A DNA stretch of 64,000 nucleotides from Aralia elata. Its lineage: Eukaryota; Streptophyta; Magnoliopsida; Apiales; Araliaceae. Below the pieces are notes generated by a model. It was not told where the DNA came from. It worked only from the letters and a program-made list of their open reading frames with translations, and made no database searches. Shown one piece after another: positions 34,264-46,839 of the stretch (positions are counted from its first letter, which is position 1; each line of letters starts with the position of its first letter). Made by a program: the position numbers and the translations under genes. The stretch covers positions 40,667,990-40,731,989 of the forward strand of contig CM068386.1 in NCBI GenBank assembly GCA_034770075.1, read 5' to 3'.

Positions 34264-34575
34264 AAATTTATAATATTGAGATTTTTGATTTAAAATCAAC
34301 CACTATTATAAAAACAGTAGAAACAACTATAACTATTTTCAGGAATGTATGAAACAATAAAATTGTTAGACTCTAAAATTTTTAAATACAAAGAAAAGTA
34401 TAACTTTTTGGACGTTGGCTACATCTAGATATCATTAAGATCCTTAACTAGAGAAGGCTTAAATGCTTATATCATGCTAACCTCTTGAGATGCTAGTCAC
34501 AATAAATTTATAGATTCCTTATTAGGAGTAGTTGAAATTAGTCTTTGTAATTTGTAATGGACCAATTTATTTTAA

Positions 34576-36317
34576 TTCTTATCAACTTTGAATTTTAAAA
34601 TTTCGCAAATTAACTCTAAAAAGTTAAAATATATCTCTAATTTTAGAACAGAGAGAGTATTGTTTACTCTTTGATTGAAAAAGAACCACTAAAGTTTTGA
34701 ATACTTGTAGCGGAGACCCTCAAAGTTTATTAGATTTCGTTCCTCTTTTCCTTTAAGATAAAACTATGGGCATCGGAAAAGAATTCAAGAAAAAAAATAG
34801 CGGATACAAATTTTTGGTATAGCACCAAAAAGTTACATCCACGATATTTTTTGTAATTTTTGTATAATACCCCTATTGTTATTAAATGTGAAAGAACTTG
34901 CATTTTTACTCTTGTTTTTAAGTTGCGTACATACAAGCTCAGCTCTTTGTGGAGATTCTAATTCTGCTATCACATTATTGATCTGATTATTAGTGTCGAT
35001 CATTCCCAATTTATCTTTAAGTATTTTATAAGGGAATTGATATTTTCACAAGAAAAAATAATATTTTTACAAGACTACTTTCATATGAATAATAAATGAG
35101 ATTCACATTCATGTGAGTGAAATTTTGTAAAAATATTAATTTATTTATTTTTTGGTCGAAATAACAATTTCCATTTTATAATTGAATAAAAATTATGTGG
35201 AGTAATACATGTGATGGTAACAGGGGTCGGGCAATAGAATTGGATTAATAGCTCTCTAGACTATGATTATAATAAAATTGTGGAATTTTAGCATTGGGGT
35301 AGCCATACGTAGATTTTCTTGCATGTCAATTCAAGGTGTGAACCTTGTGTTTAGTGGCTAGACGTCAAGCTATTTTGTGTTCAAGCGTTGTTTCTGTTAG
35401 AATTTGAGCCAAAAATAATTATGGGTTTCATTAAATTATTTAATGAATTCACATATCAATGTGTTCTACTCCATGAGTAGATTAAATTAAGTATTTGGAT
35501 GCTCAAATCCATGGAGTAATGAATGAGAAATTAACTCCCAAAGATCACCCTTGGAAATGATAATAAATATTTGTGGGAAGCATAGTCCCACATCGGTTAA
35601 GAACTAAAATATTAATTGGTTTATATACAAGAAAGTTGCTCTTGGGTTTGGGCCCCAAGAGGCACCCCACTTTTGTGGAAGGGAGAGGACCTAGCCAAGG
35701 CTTGGTTTGAACCCACACGCGCCGCCGACCGGTCGGTCGGGCCGGGCTTGTGGGTCGTTGTATATATTTTTTGGACAAAATTTATTTGAATTTTGTTTAT
35801 TTTATTTTAGTTCTATTATCAGAACAAAACTGTGTCGTTTTGATAAATATTGTCGTTGCGTCAATACTGCCTGCATTAAACGAACTACGTCGTTTTTGCC
35901 CGAACGGACGCGCCTTTTCTTGCCCGAACAGACATGTCCATTCTGCCATGGCCGAACTGATGCATTTCATATCATTTCAACCGGTTGTGTCCCATCAGAT
36001 GGGTCATGAATCCTTCCTAGAAATAGAGTAGGAGGGGCGGCCATTTCATTCATTCAATTCAGTCAAGCATTAAACATTCTAAGTATAATTACTTCATAGT
36101 TATTTAAAGAGAGAGAGTCTGAGCATTGTTTTGGTTCGTTGTTTGTGTTATTTGTTGTGCTACTATAACACAAAGTTGTCATTGTATCTTGGGAGACAAG
36201 TGCCGCTAACTCAAAGCACCATTAAGGAGGGCATAATTGTCTTAAGGACATAGTATTCAATACTAGCCTTGATAATCAAATTCTGTGTTTACCAAGTTTA
36301 CTTCAAAAGATAAGTTC

Positions 36318-36370
<53 letters not shown>

Positions 36371-37695
36371 GTCTCAATTATTATTATTCTACGTTGCAAA
36401 TATATATTATTAGATATATATCCTACCTAACAGTTTCTACATTTTATGGTCTTGTTTTCCATAATACTCTATGGTCTTGTTTTTTTCTCTCTCTAGACTT
36501 TGATTGGGGAAACTAGGGTTATGGTTTGCCCGAATACTCTATCTGTTTCACAAAAAGAGTTCTATTTTAAAAACGATGTTAGTTTATTTGATTTTTATAA
36601 ATGCAATTGCCAATTTTTTAAACTATTTAGGAACTATTTTTAAATGCAAAAATATATTTTAAAATTTTAAATAATTTCACATCACGGTCTAAATTTTGAA
36701 AATTTAAATAAATTTTATTTTTTTTTTTGGAAAGAAGGATTTCTATGTCAAAAAGTTAAGAAATGACTTCCAAATGCAAGTCATCCACTGAACTTGTGAG
36801 GAATTTTTTAGTTGATGAGTCATGGTGCCGGTCAAGTTAAGATAAGAAAATGTTGTTGAATTAATTCCTATTTATGCTAAACATGTCCACCAAAAAAATA
36901 GATACAGAAAAGGAGCCTTTTGCAGAATTTTGGCATAAATCGAAATGGAATGAAATGAATTTGTGACCCAAAAATACTCAAGTATTTTGACCATTTAGAT
37001 ATGCGAATTATAGGAGATAACATGAATTTTATCATTATTAGAAAGTTTACCGGTTGATTTACTTCCAAATTTTGAAAAATTACCATTAACCTAAAGTTTT
37101 TAATATTGGCATCATAATTACTTATTGATTAATCCAAGTCTCAGTGGTTCTACATCCAAGTAACATTTTTGACTCGCACAATTTTACAATTTGTGGTTAG
37201 GGTGGTTGTGCTATAGTCGTAAATCGTTGACAGTAGAACTAAGATAAGATTAATTCAATAAGTCTTTATGAGAGTCCAATATCAAGATCATTAGGAATAG
37301 GCTCTAGTAATAATCCTAAAAGGTATGAGAAAAATGCAAAAGAACTCACTTATAGTACTATAGACCAAGATTTAAAAAATTGGGATTTACCTAAAATGAA
37401 ACCTAGTCAAATTTATTGTATTGGGATTTTTGATTTAAAATCAACCACTATTATAAAAACAGTAGAAACAACTATAACTATTTCGGGAATGTATTAAAAT
37501 TTTTAAATACAAAGAAAAGTATAACTTTTTGGACGTTCGCTACATCTAGATATCATTAAGACCCTTAACTAGAGAATGCTTAAATGCTTGTATCATGCTA
37601 ACCTCTTGAGATGCTAGGCACAATAAATTTATACATTCCTTATTATGAGTAGTTGAAATTAGTCTTTGTAATGGACCAATTTATTTTAATTAATA
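34576..37695. repeat. Tandem unit copy 2 (~2.08 kb plus solo LTR)
   Basis: It aligns with copy 1 throughout and lacks the SIRE-like LTR but carries another solo LTR (35395-36432). Without it the length is about 2077 bp, matching copy 1. Confidence 0.85.
35395..36432 (+). mobile_element. Copia-type solo LTR
   Basis: The ends TGTTAG...CTAACA are perfectly inverted and flanked by duplication GTTTC (35390-35394 and 36433-36437). Copy 1 of the tandem unit shows the uninserted site near 31826. A TA microsatellite (36318-36366) lies near its end. CCCACATCGGTTAAGAA near 35589 and a downstream TTTATATAC resemble promoter regions of short plant LTRs. The ORFs at 35707-36031 have no domain. Confidence 0.9.
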
Positions 37696-38351
37696 TCAAC
37701 TTTGAATTTTAAAATTTCACAAATTGATTATAAAAAGTCAAAATATATCTCTAAGTTTGAAACGAAAAGAGTATTGACTACTCTTTGATTGAAAAAGAAC
37801 CACTAAAGTTTTGAAGACTTGTAGCGGAGACTCCCAAAGTTTATTTGACTTCATTCCTCTTTTTCTTTAAGATAAAACTAGGGGCATCAAAAAAGAATTC
37901 AAGAAAAAAATAGTGTATACAAATTTTTAGTATAGCACCAAAAAGTAGCATCCACAATATTTTTCGTAATTTTTGTATAATACCCTATTGTTATTAAATT
38001 TGAAAGAACTTGCATTTTCAGTCCTGTTTTTAAGTTGCATACATACAATTTTAATTCTTTGTGGAGATTCTAATTCTGCTGTCACATTATCGGTCTGACT
38101 ATTAGTGCCAGATAATCATTCCCAATTTCTCATATGAATAATAAATAAGACCCATATTCGTGTGAGTGAGATCTTCTAAAAATATTAATTTTTTTTATAA
38201 AAATAACAATTTGCATTTTATAATTGAAAAAAATATATGTGAAAAATAATACATGTGATGGTAACAGGGGTCGGGCAATAGACTTGGATTAATACCTCTC
38301 TAGACTATGATTATAATAAAGTTGTGGAATTTTAGCATTGGGATAGGGCCC
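37696..38351. repeat. Tandem unit copy 3, truncated
   Basis: This is the first ~650 bp of the unit, ending abruptly in GGGATAGGGCCCA where the SIRE-like sequence begins. Confidence 0.8.
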
Positions 38352-38657
38352 AGCGTTGTGATGCACGCAAGTTCTACCGAGAGTGGGATTGCATTGCGTC
38401 TTCAACCTTTAGCAGCCTCAACCAACCAGAAAAACCCTAATTGCGATTCAAACTTCCAGAGGCCATAACTTACTCATTTTAAATCCAAATTAAGCGTATA
38501 ATATATCAATAGAAAGCCCATGAAATATTCTATGCATACATGCTGATTTCACGAAAAACAAACAACTATGCAGAAAGTCATAGCAGATCGAAAATTGCAG
38601 TATCACAACTAGGGTTCCAAAATACTTTCAAATTACATATCCGATTGAACCTAAATT

Positions 38658-39254
38658 ATGCAGATCATATACACTATATCTGATGAGATCTTTGTACCCC
38701 AACCAAGGGAGTATCAACCTGGTCTTTGCAAGGTAGTGCTCGTCGATAGGGAGATTCTAGAAACAGCTCATCTTCTTCCCAACGAGGTCGAAGGGATAGG
38801 GGCAAGTAGAATGAGAGTGTTACATTCAATAGATTCTGTATACACTCTATTCTACCACTTGGAAATAGACAGAAGCACCACTGTTTATGAACCTGATGGT
38901 GATCAACTGTTCTACTTCATGTCTCACATGTCTCTGGTTCGATCAATCATACAAAGAGATCAAAGCTTCATCAGATGGAACTATTGCAAGTTTCCCAATC
39001 TCAAGCTGGTAACTCAGAACTTTTCTAGGGTATTATCGTATGCAACATCGATGATATGCAACGAGCCCTTCAATCCCGAACCTCAAAGATTCCAGGCAAT
39101 TCTCTTTATCTTTTTAATTTTATCTTCATTTGATTTCTCATCATTTGTTTGCGATGACGACATCGTAGAGTCTCCCTCTACGATTTTCGAGCAACCTTCC
39201 ACTTCAATTTGTTTTGTTGAAATATACACTAACTCTCTGTTCGTCAAGTCTTAA
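38658..39254 (+). CDS. ORF of unknown function in the SIRE-like element
   Basis: A 198-residue ORF that I do not recognise. The first 150 residues are mixed and soluble-looking, with LFYHLEIDRSTTVYEPDGDQ and LFYFMSHMSLVRSIIQRDQS. A hydrophobic stretch (FQAILFIFLILSSFDFSSFV) then follows, which may be read-through of a damaged boundary. Downstream in other frames the sequence repeats Ser/Pro-rich phrases containing GTAGAGTC. Its place between pol (missing) and the 3' LTR is where SIRE elements carry an extra, env-like ORF; that assignment is by position only. Confidence 0.45.
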   Translation: MQIIYTISDEIFVPQPREYQPGLCKVVLVDREILETAHLLPNEVEGIGASRMRVLHSIDSVYTLFYHLEIDRSTTVYEPDGDQLFYFMSHMSLVRSIIQRDQSFIRWNYCKFPNLKLVTQNFSRVLSYATSMICNEPFNPEPQRFQAILFIFLILSSFDFSSFVCDDDIVESPSTIFEQPSTSICFVEIYTNSLFVKS

Positions 39255-39582
39255 TACTCTACGGACGATGTAAATAATAATATTGTTCTTGTCGTAAAGT
39301 CCCAACACTCTACTGACCATGCAAATATTTTTAACTCTCTATTTAGAGTCGCCACACTCTACGAATAAAGGTCCAGAAATAAACTCTCTGATCGTAGAGT
39401 CCCAAAACCTTATGATCGATGTACAAAACACTAATTCTCTTATACATTCACCTATACCAATCCACATAGATTCACCTTCTCCTATTCAAATTTCTAGTAT
39501 ATTAGTTACACCATAAACCTCACCTATTCATTCAAATTCTTCCTCCCCATGGTCTTCTCCAGACGTAGAGTCACAAAACCTT

Positions 39583-40750
39583 ATGTTTGATGTAAATAAA
39601 ACTAAAGCATTCATTCTTTTTCCAAACAAAGACGCCCCTGTACATTCTTCGTCCCCCATCCAATCAATAAAACAAGAATCCACACCTTCTATTCCTACAG
39701 ATATCCCTTCCTCATCAAGAAATAAATTCTTTGATTTACCTCTGGCTCTGCTAAACCTATCCCAAGGTAACAAGGGAAGCTCAGAAACCACCCTTGCTCA
39801 AGTCATGGAGCGTCTTGCAGTCATCCCAACCAATGAACAAATGACTGATCTAACTACACAGATGAACTATGACATTGATAAGAAGCTTAAGCAGACCTCA
39901 GTTGAGCTTCGCGATCGAATGGACAAGATTACTATTGATGCAGGCCATCTTCCTGGCGATATGGGAAAAGAGCTGAATAAGCAACTAAAATCCTTATTCT
40001 CAGATGTATCTCGTCGTCTTCATGAAAGTGATCTCACTCTTCTAAAAACGATTGATGAACATAAGCAAGTTGTTCAACTACTTCAGCGCTAGAATGAAAG
40101 TTCCATCAAATCTCTCACTGATAAAGTGTTTGAGCTTAGTTATGCTCTCTCAAAGTTTAAAAACACTATGTCAGTAAATGTTGATAGTACCATGGCTCTT
40201 GTTGCTCAGCAAGGTGATCAAGCTGCAACCCGTCAAGAAGAGATTCAGGCTGATATTGCTCTATCCTCCTCCTAGCTTCAAGAGCTTATAGATTCAGTCA
40301 AGCATCTTTCCCGAGTGCATGATAACAAAAAGGGGGAGAAAGAGAAGTAGACAGTAGATAAGCAGAAGCAAAAGCAGCCATCTTAGGAGGAGCTTAAGAG
40401 AAAAAGAAATCAAAAGCAAATATCCATAACCCCTCTGATCTACAAATCAAGAACTCCTCCTCCTCTAGCTATTCCCATTGACTGTAGTCATTCTTCCTCA
40501 CGACATAATTCGTCGAGTAGAGTTACTCTAACTGGCTCACAAATTTGATCTGGTGATCCCGCATACCTGAACAGAAATCTTCAAGGGGTTCACGTCGTTG
40601 GAAAATAAAGAATCAATATGTCTGATCCTGGTCCAAGGGATTCGTTTGAGAAAATGATAAGAAAAGTAGCTGAGGACAAAGAGAAGCATGATCGTAGAGT
40701 CGAATCTGAGAAGAGATGGTTATCAAGAGATAGAAGAGGAAGAAGGTAGA
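39583..40750 (+). pseudogene. Coiled-coil ORF remains in the SIRE-like element
   Basis: The frame from 39583 opens with a Ser/Pro-rich stretch, then a heptad-patterned helix region (EQMTDLTTQMNYDIDKKLKQ onward) to a TAG at 40090-40092. The same frame resumes directly with SIKSLTDKVFELSYALSKF and more heptads, and further stops occur near 40275, 40350 and 40385. A basic tail (DKEKHDRRVESEKRW) ends near 40750. Long coiled coils near the 3' end fit the extra ORF reported for SIRE-type elements. No enzyme motif is present. Confidence 0.55.
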
Positions 40751-40948
40751 AGATTTATTTTCTCTTATTTATGAACTGTTGTAAATTATTTTTCATTCTT
40801 TGTACAAATTAATATACATCAATAAATTTATTTTTTTGCTTTAGCAATACAGTGACTTACTGTATTTTTAAGTCATGTTTAAATTTCAAGCAAATACATC
40901 ATAGAATTGATGAATGTTATGAAACGGCTGGTTTTGTCATCATCAAAT

Positions 40949-40958
40949 AGGGGGAGAT
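40949..40958 (+). other. Polypurine tract of the SIRE-like element
   Basis: AGGGGGAGAT lies directly before the LTR start TGTTGGAGTC. Confidence 0.75.
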
Positions 40959-42112
40959 TGTTGGAGTCTATATGATTAATCTGTTGATTTAATAATTTGA
41001 TGATGAATGTGCAATTAATGTATATTTGTAATCAGTAAGTTTTGTAAAGTCCTTAATGATGATTTGATGTACAAGGACTTAAAATAGAAAGATCAAAAAT
41101 GTTAGGTTAATCTATTTGAGTTAATCTGATATATAGTTGATAGTTCAAAGTGTTCGTTGAGTTACTCTGCCAGTTCGTAATGTAATGATGATAGATCGCA
41201 GAGTCAACTCATGTTCGCAGTACATCAGATGGATCGCAGAGCATTTGCACCATTCGTAAAGTTCACTTCAGTAAAATGAACATAGAATCATAAATTCAAG
41301 CAAAGCTCGTTGAGTGAAGACTGAACATAGAGTACCCCAGGCAATCGTTGAGCAATAGTCAAATCGTAATGTGTCTCAAGGATCATTCAGTGAAGACAAG
41401 TTCGTAAAGTCAGCTTATGAACTGTAAAGTAAATCTTCGTAGAGCTGATCGTAAAGTATTACTCCCTTTCGTAAAGCATTCTTCGTAAAGATCAAGACGT
41501 AGAGCCAACTCTACGATCCTCCATCCTCGTAGAGTGAAGTCAGGTCTGACAAGAGACTGACATGGGAGCGTTGCTGATTGGAGGTCCCGATACATTCTTC
41601 AAACATCCTTGGTAGAAATCGAAGATTAGAATATGTGTCTACCAGCTAGTTTGCTGAAAGCGACATCTCAATGGTGTTAGGTGAGAATGCGGGCTGATAT
41701 GACAGGCAAGCTGAAAAGTAGCTGACACATGTACTAAAACGTCAACATCTAGGATCCAAGAATATCTGAAGCATTAAATGCACCAACGGGAACCTAGCAA
41801 CGGAAAGATTTCCGGCAGACTATAAAAGGCAGCAATGATTCAAATTTTTTAAAAAAAGAACGAACTCTGATCAAAAAGCCTAAGCTCTGCCAAACTCAAA
41901 AGAACACATTCTACGATTTTGAACATCTAGTTCAAGCTGCTAAGTACCTGAGAAGAGAAGTTTATTGCCAACTTAGCGGCAGCTCTCAACAATCATTCCA
42001 ACTGCGATTCTTTGGTCTTAGTGACCTGTATTCCGAGACTAAGTGACTTGAAAGAATCTATGTGATTCAAAGAACTGAGTGTCCTGGTCTGAGTGACCGC
42101 TTCCGAGAGTAA
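40959..42112 (+). repeat. SIRE-like 3' LTR, cut by Copia B
   Basis: Starting TGTTGGAGTC, it follows the solo LTR at 32796-34263 in order: the GATCGTAGAGT-motif zone (41150-41540), a GAGCGTTGCT block, TATA box 41821-41828 and the TTAGTGAC repeats. It stops at 42112 where Copia B starts; the missing end is not found within the window. Confidence 0.85.
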
Positions 42113-43011
42113 TGTTGGTTTGTAATATCCATGAACATACAATCAAATTGTATATAAATAGCGGAAGCTTGGCAAAATTAGAATTTAAAATTTTACAAAC
42201 CATAACCGGGATCATTCTTTATGCGCAATTAGCAATTAATAAAGGAAGATAGAGAATCAAAATTATACCCTCGTAGAACCGTGCTTCCTCAGGTACGAGT
42301 TCAACTCCAAATCTTTCGCATTCTCCTTGAATTCACAGGTTAGATTCCTTCCTTTGATCAACATTAGTCACCCAAGTGTTTGGCCTCTAGAGGTGATCTA
42401 CCAAGGAATAATATGTATTCAAGAAGATGGGTGTTGGCAAAACCCTAGTTTTCTATCTCTATAGAATTTGTAAGTACTCTTCCAATGATTGGAAAAACAT
42501 CACCTTGTATCTATCATAAGACTTCTCTTATATAGATATTAATAACCCTCCTAAACTATTTAGGAATAGGGTTTTATTTTAATTAAACTATTTAATTAAT
42601 TAAACTCCTAATCCAATTAGGAATTTATGAGAGTACTTTTATTAATTAATTCGCAAACCCTTTAAAAAATTAAATAATAATAATAATAGTTGTGACAACC
42701 TAGATTTTTCGAGAATAGAATTGAAATAAGGATTTAATAAAATTCTTATTATGAGGTGTAGCGGGTTGAATATAAAATATATATGTGCTATATATTTTTT
42801 TATATGATTTATGTGATAAGAGAATAAATATATGTGTATTATATATTTATTATCGATTAGCGATGAGATGTGGACTAATAGTTAGTCAAAACTAATTAAT
42901 TTAATTAGTATGGACTAACTGACGAAGCGTATAATTATATAGAAGGAAGTCAAAACTCGAATTTAAGTTTGGAGTGAGCTGTAATGATGATGAGGAAGAA
43001 AGAAAGAAGGA

Positions 43012-46000
43012 TGTAACAACCGTAAATTTTGGATGGCTTTGTAATCCGAGCTTATGAATATTATTTAATGAATGAATTTTTATTAATATTATTTTGTGTA
43101 TGTGTTTAAAGGTTATGTAATAACCTAGACTATGTGTTTGCAATGTTATTAAGTGTTGTTATTCGATAAGAGTTATTAAAATGATTTCGGGTTAATATTG
43201 CTAAAACACTATCCACACCAAAAACGTCTTTTTCGTTTATTTCGACTTTTCTAATTTTCGTCAAAGTGTTAATATTGAGGATTAATAATCTAAGTGTTGG
43301 ATTTAATTTGAGTCCAATTGGGATTTAATTAGAAGCCCCAAATTATTTAAGGGCGGCCCAAACTTATAACCCATGACCCGACCCATGACCCATGTGGGAA
43401 ATGGGTTGCAAAATCAGCAGCTGAACGTATGGGGGAGACAAGCCATCAGTTAGGAATTGAAGGAAGAATGAGTATACGGGTGGAAGGAATCAAAGAGGGT
43501 GGAAGCTTTTGGGGAGAAGCATTCTTGCATTTGGCAAAGGAAAAGTGAGGAAGAACAAATGGGGAGAAGGGAAGGGGAGTACCCGAGCCATTGGGAGAAG
43601 CCAATTTCACCTTCCCATGCATGGGGAGCTGATCATGCCAAGCATGCTCAACATATTCCTCCATCACCCATCCTTGGAACTCAACTCTTCATTTACAAAT
43701 ACCATACATTGCCATTCATCCATTCCTTTCAATTGTTGCTAAGTTAGAATCTAAAAATTGAGAGAGAAGTGAGAAGTAAGTACACGGGTGAACCAAGGAA
43801 GAAGAAGAAGAGAATTTCAGCTGCTGCAATCAAGTTATCTAACATCTTAGAAGAAACTTCAAGAGGTATGCAATGAAGACCTTAACTCATTTCCATAATG
43901 TTGTCAAGCTTCTAGTTTTGTTTTGGTTGTTTGGTTAGGTGTGGTTGTGATGTTGTTATTGTTAGTTGTTCATGAAATGGTATAAGTGTTGTTGACAATG
44001 TAAAACCTTGTTAATAATCAATAAAAGTGGAACAATGAATGAGAAATCAGAACCTATGCATAAGGAACAAGAATGGACAAGAAATGGACTGTTATGAACA
44101 ATTCATGTGTATTAATAAAGATGTAATCTATGTTTGATTATGTGGATTGGTTGTGTACTTATTAGTATATGTCCAGAAGGTATGAGAATTGATTTCATAT
44201 GTGAAATCAAGGGCAACCAGGTATTGGTAGGCTATAAGTTTTGAACTTTAAAGCTATGCCCACAAACTATTTGATAAAATATCCAAAAGAGGAATTTTTC
44301 TAAAAACATGAGAACTAGGAGTTATTAACTGAATATTAAGTTCAAGGGTGTTATGATGTACTCTTATGAGTGATGAGTATCACCTAATTGGAACGAGGGT
44401 AATACCTTTAGAAACGAAACCATGGCGAACGATTTAGTAAACTATGTCTTAATAAGAAAACCTAGATGAGCAGTGACCTCCGAATCAATTCTGGTATTTG
44501 TGGTGTTATCAAACAAATTGTGAGCTTCTGGGGTAATATATTACACTTAGTTAGGAAGTCGTAGGCTTTAGAACAAATGCATTTCGACCTCGGATGAGGG
44601 AGTTATGGCGTTTGGGAGAAGAGGTGTTAAATCTGTCCAAAACAGTGAAAACTTAGTCTTGGAGGGACTTTTGGGCCAATTTTATGGCCTAATAATGATA
44701 CTATAAATGTATGGATTCATAGGAGTCTTATAGTTCATATTGTAAGCTTTTCATTGCCTCTAAAATGGCCTAATTCCGACTTATAACGAAGGAGTTATGA
44801 AGGTTTGAAGTTTGTGTGTCAAAACAGAGCTTGCTGGTAGAATGAAATCGAGTCATCCAGGGGACTCTTCGCCAGGGCGAGCTTGTTTGGCCTAGGATTC
44901 TCGCCGGGGCGAGCTCTCTGTGTTCCAGTTTTGCGATTCTGACCTCTTTTAGTAAAATGGACCTAACTTTCTCATACGAACTCCAAATTGGATGATTCAA
45001 GATGATTCGGAAAGCTTAGAGATAGACCTAAAACTTCTATTAATTAGAATTGAAAGTTAATATTTGGATCAAATTCCAAATTGTCTATTTTTAGGACTGT
45101 TGTGCATTTAGAGGCAATCGGAGGCCATCGGGCATGCACGTATGCATATGTAATGCTTCTGACTGTATAAGATGGTGTTCTAAGTTTTAAAATATGAATG
45201 TTATGGATTATAATGATACTCATCATTAACCAATGCGTATTAGATAGATCGAATGAGCGTGCTAAGCATAAACAAATGCATGTCGCTTGGGCATTCGAGT
45301 AGGCAAGTTTGGCGTATGGGCGTGCAAGCGTCGTAACGCCATAACAAGTGTGTATAACCTTGTTTAATATTTTGTTTTTAATAAGAATGAAACATTATGG
45401 AGTGTTGTAACCCAATGTATGAGCATGCTAAGCACATGCAAAAGAGGCGAATTAGGCGTGTGACGTATAAACGTCGAAACGCCGTGGGAAAGTGTTAGTG
45501 CACTTAAATAGTGTTTCGATTCAAATGAAACGAACATTATAAGATATGAAATGGGGTTAATATAAACCAATCAGGATTGATGACGATGAGGGTCGTAACA
45601 TTTTCAAACGACGTGACACCAAGAAATATTTTAGAGTTAATCGCGTTAATTGACTATAATGCACGAACAAGAATTATTATAATGTGAACCAATATATAAA
45701 GCCTTTTAGTGGCTAATTGGTATTTTATTGTTCAATAAATTGTGTAGGATATTTGAAGGGCAAGTCATCATAATTTGGCAAGGAAAGCTTAAGACAAGTT
45801 CTTTCAGTAACTTGTTGACTTGTTTAAATGTATTGATGTACATGACTTGATTACTAAATCTTTCATTGTTATGTGAATTATATGCGAGCATGATTATAGT
45901 GTGCACAATGTGCAACTATGTGACTATATTGTTCTTTGTGAAACTTGAATTATTATAAATATGCAATATGAGATGCATGAGGTATGCTATGAGATGTATG

Positions 46001-46839
46001 GTGCATATATATAGATGCATTGCATAAGATTTATAATGCATGAGTAAGATACATAGTATGAGAATCATGATGCATGAATAAAATACAAACTTATGTGTTA
46101 CGTGAAACATGAAATGTGAAAACTGTTAGTTCTTGCTGAGCCGTCATGCTCATTCTTGCAAAAATAAAATTTTTACAGATTCTAGGTGCAACGAATTCCC
46201 TTGATATCACGTTGATAAGTATTAGAGGTGAAGGTAAAAAGGGAAGTTGTATTATTTCCTCATTGTAGTTATTTGGTCGTGATGACGGTATACGATGTAT
46301 GTGAATTAGATTATGTAAACCTTGGGTTAAAAATGGAAGTTACCCATTATAGTAGTTAAGATGTGATAATGTTAGTTACTTACTATAATAAACTAGAAGG
46401 ATAACGATTTTGTATAAAGGACATTTATAACGAATGTATGGTTATTGAACAACACTACGAATATTCAGAGAATAACTACAATCAAAGGCTAATCTTACGT
46501 TTTCTTATAAAGTTTTGAAAATGGATAATGGTATTTATTCAACCTTGATCATAAGTATAGAATTTAAAGGTTACAAAAATCTGGGTTTGTAATAAAGAGT
46601 GTAATGGTAAGTTTTAATACTTATTCTGTATAGTACTGTTATGTACAGCATGAATAAAATTAAATTTGTAATGATTATTAAATGATGTATTAGTAAATGT
46701 CTTCGTACCTGGGTTTAAATGAGGACATGATGTAATAATATTGTAATTACATTCATATAGTAAGATATTGTTGTATGGGTAGTACCGTGACACACCGAAC
46801 CCGGCTTAAAGGCAAGACCCAGACTTCGGGGGCGTGACA
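43012..46839 (+). repeat. Inner chromovirus-type LTR
   Basis: TGTAACAACCG and GGGGGCGTGACA resemble the LTR ends of chromoviruses B and C. The block AACACTATCCACACCAAAAAC near 43206 matches the chromovirus B LTR near 14270, and CTTCAAGAGGTA near 43858 also recurs there. The 5-bp flanks (AAGGA and AGTAT) do not match, so this may be an internal rearrangement and not a clean insertion. Confidence 0.6.
44869..44914 (+). repeat. CpG-rich palindromic cassette, type B
   Basis: GGCGAGCTTGTTTGGCCTAG then GATTCTCGCCGGGGCGAG. This differs from the Athila LTR cassette (9627-9664) by two single-base gaps and a few substitutions, although the surrounding LTRs are unrelated. Confidence 0.75.

Larger units (their letters stand above)
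31020..34575. repeat. Tandem unit copy 1 (~2.08 kb plus solo LTR)
   Basis: It shares its whole length with copy 2: the CTTTGATTGAAAAAGAACCA block, the GGGGTCGGGCAATAGA block, the ACATCACGGTCTAAATTTTG block and the end near TTTATTTTAATT. Without the solo LTR it is about 2083 bp. No protein family is recognisable; the 69-residue ORF at 32261-32470 recurs in copy 2 (36877-37086) with changes but has no known domain. Confidence 0.85.
38352..42112 (+). mobile_element. SIRE-like copia, 3' part only
   Basis: A region downstream of pol, with ORF remains, is followed by the polypurine tract AGGGGGAGAT and an LTR start. The context CATCATCAAATAGGGGGAGA is typical of SIRE/Maximus elements. Gag and pol are absent. 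The left edge abuts the truncated tandem copy 3, and the LTR is cut by Copia B. Confidence 0.7.

Noticed and set aside
31020..38351. Direct repeats read as a pair of LTRs
   Set aside because: There are three copies in tandem, with no primer site, polypurine tract or TG...CA ends at their edges.
43446..43747. Three overlapping ORFs of 73-82 residues
   Set aside because: They lie inside a solo LTR, overlap on both strands and show no known domain.
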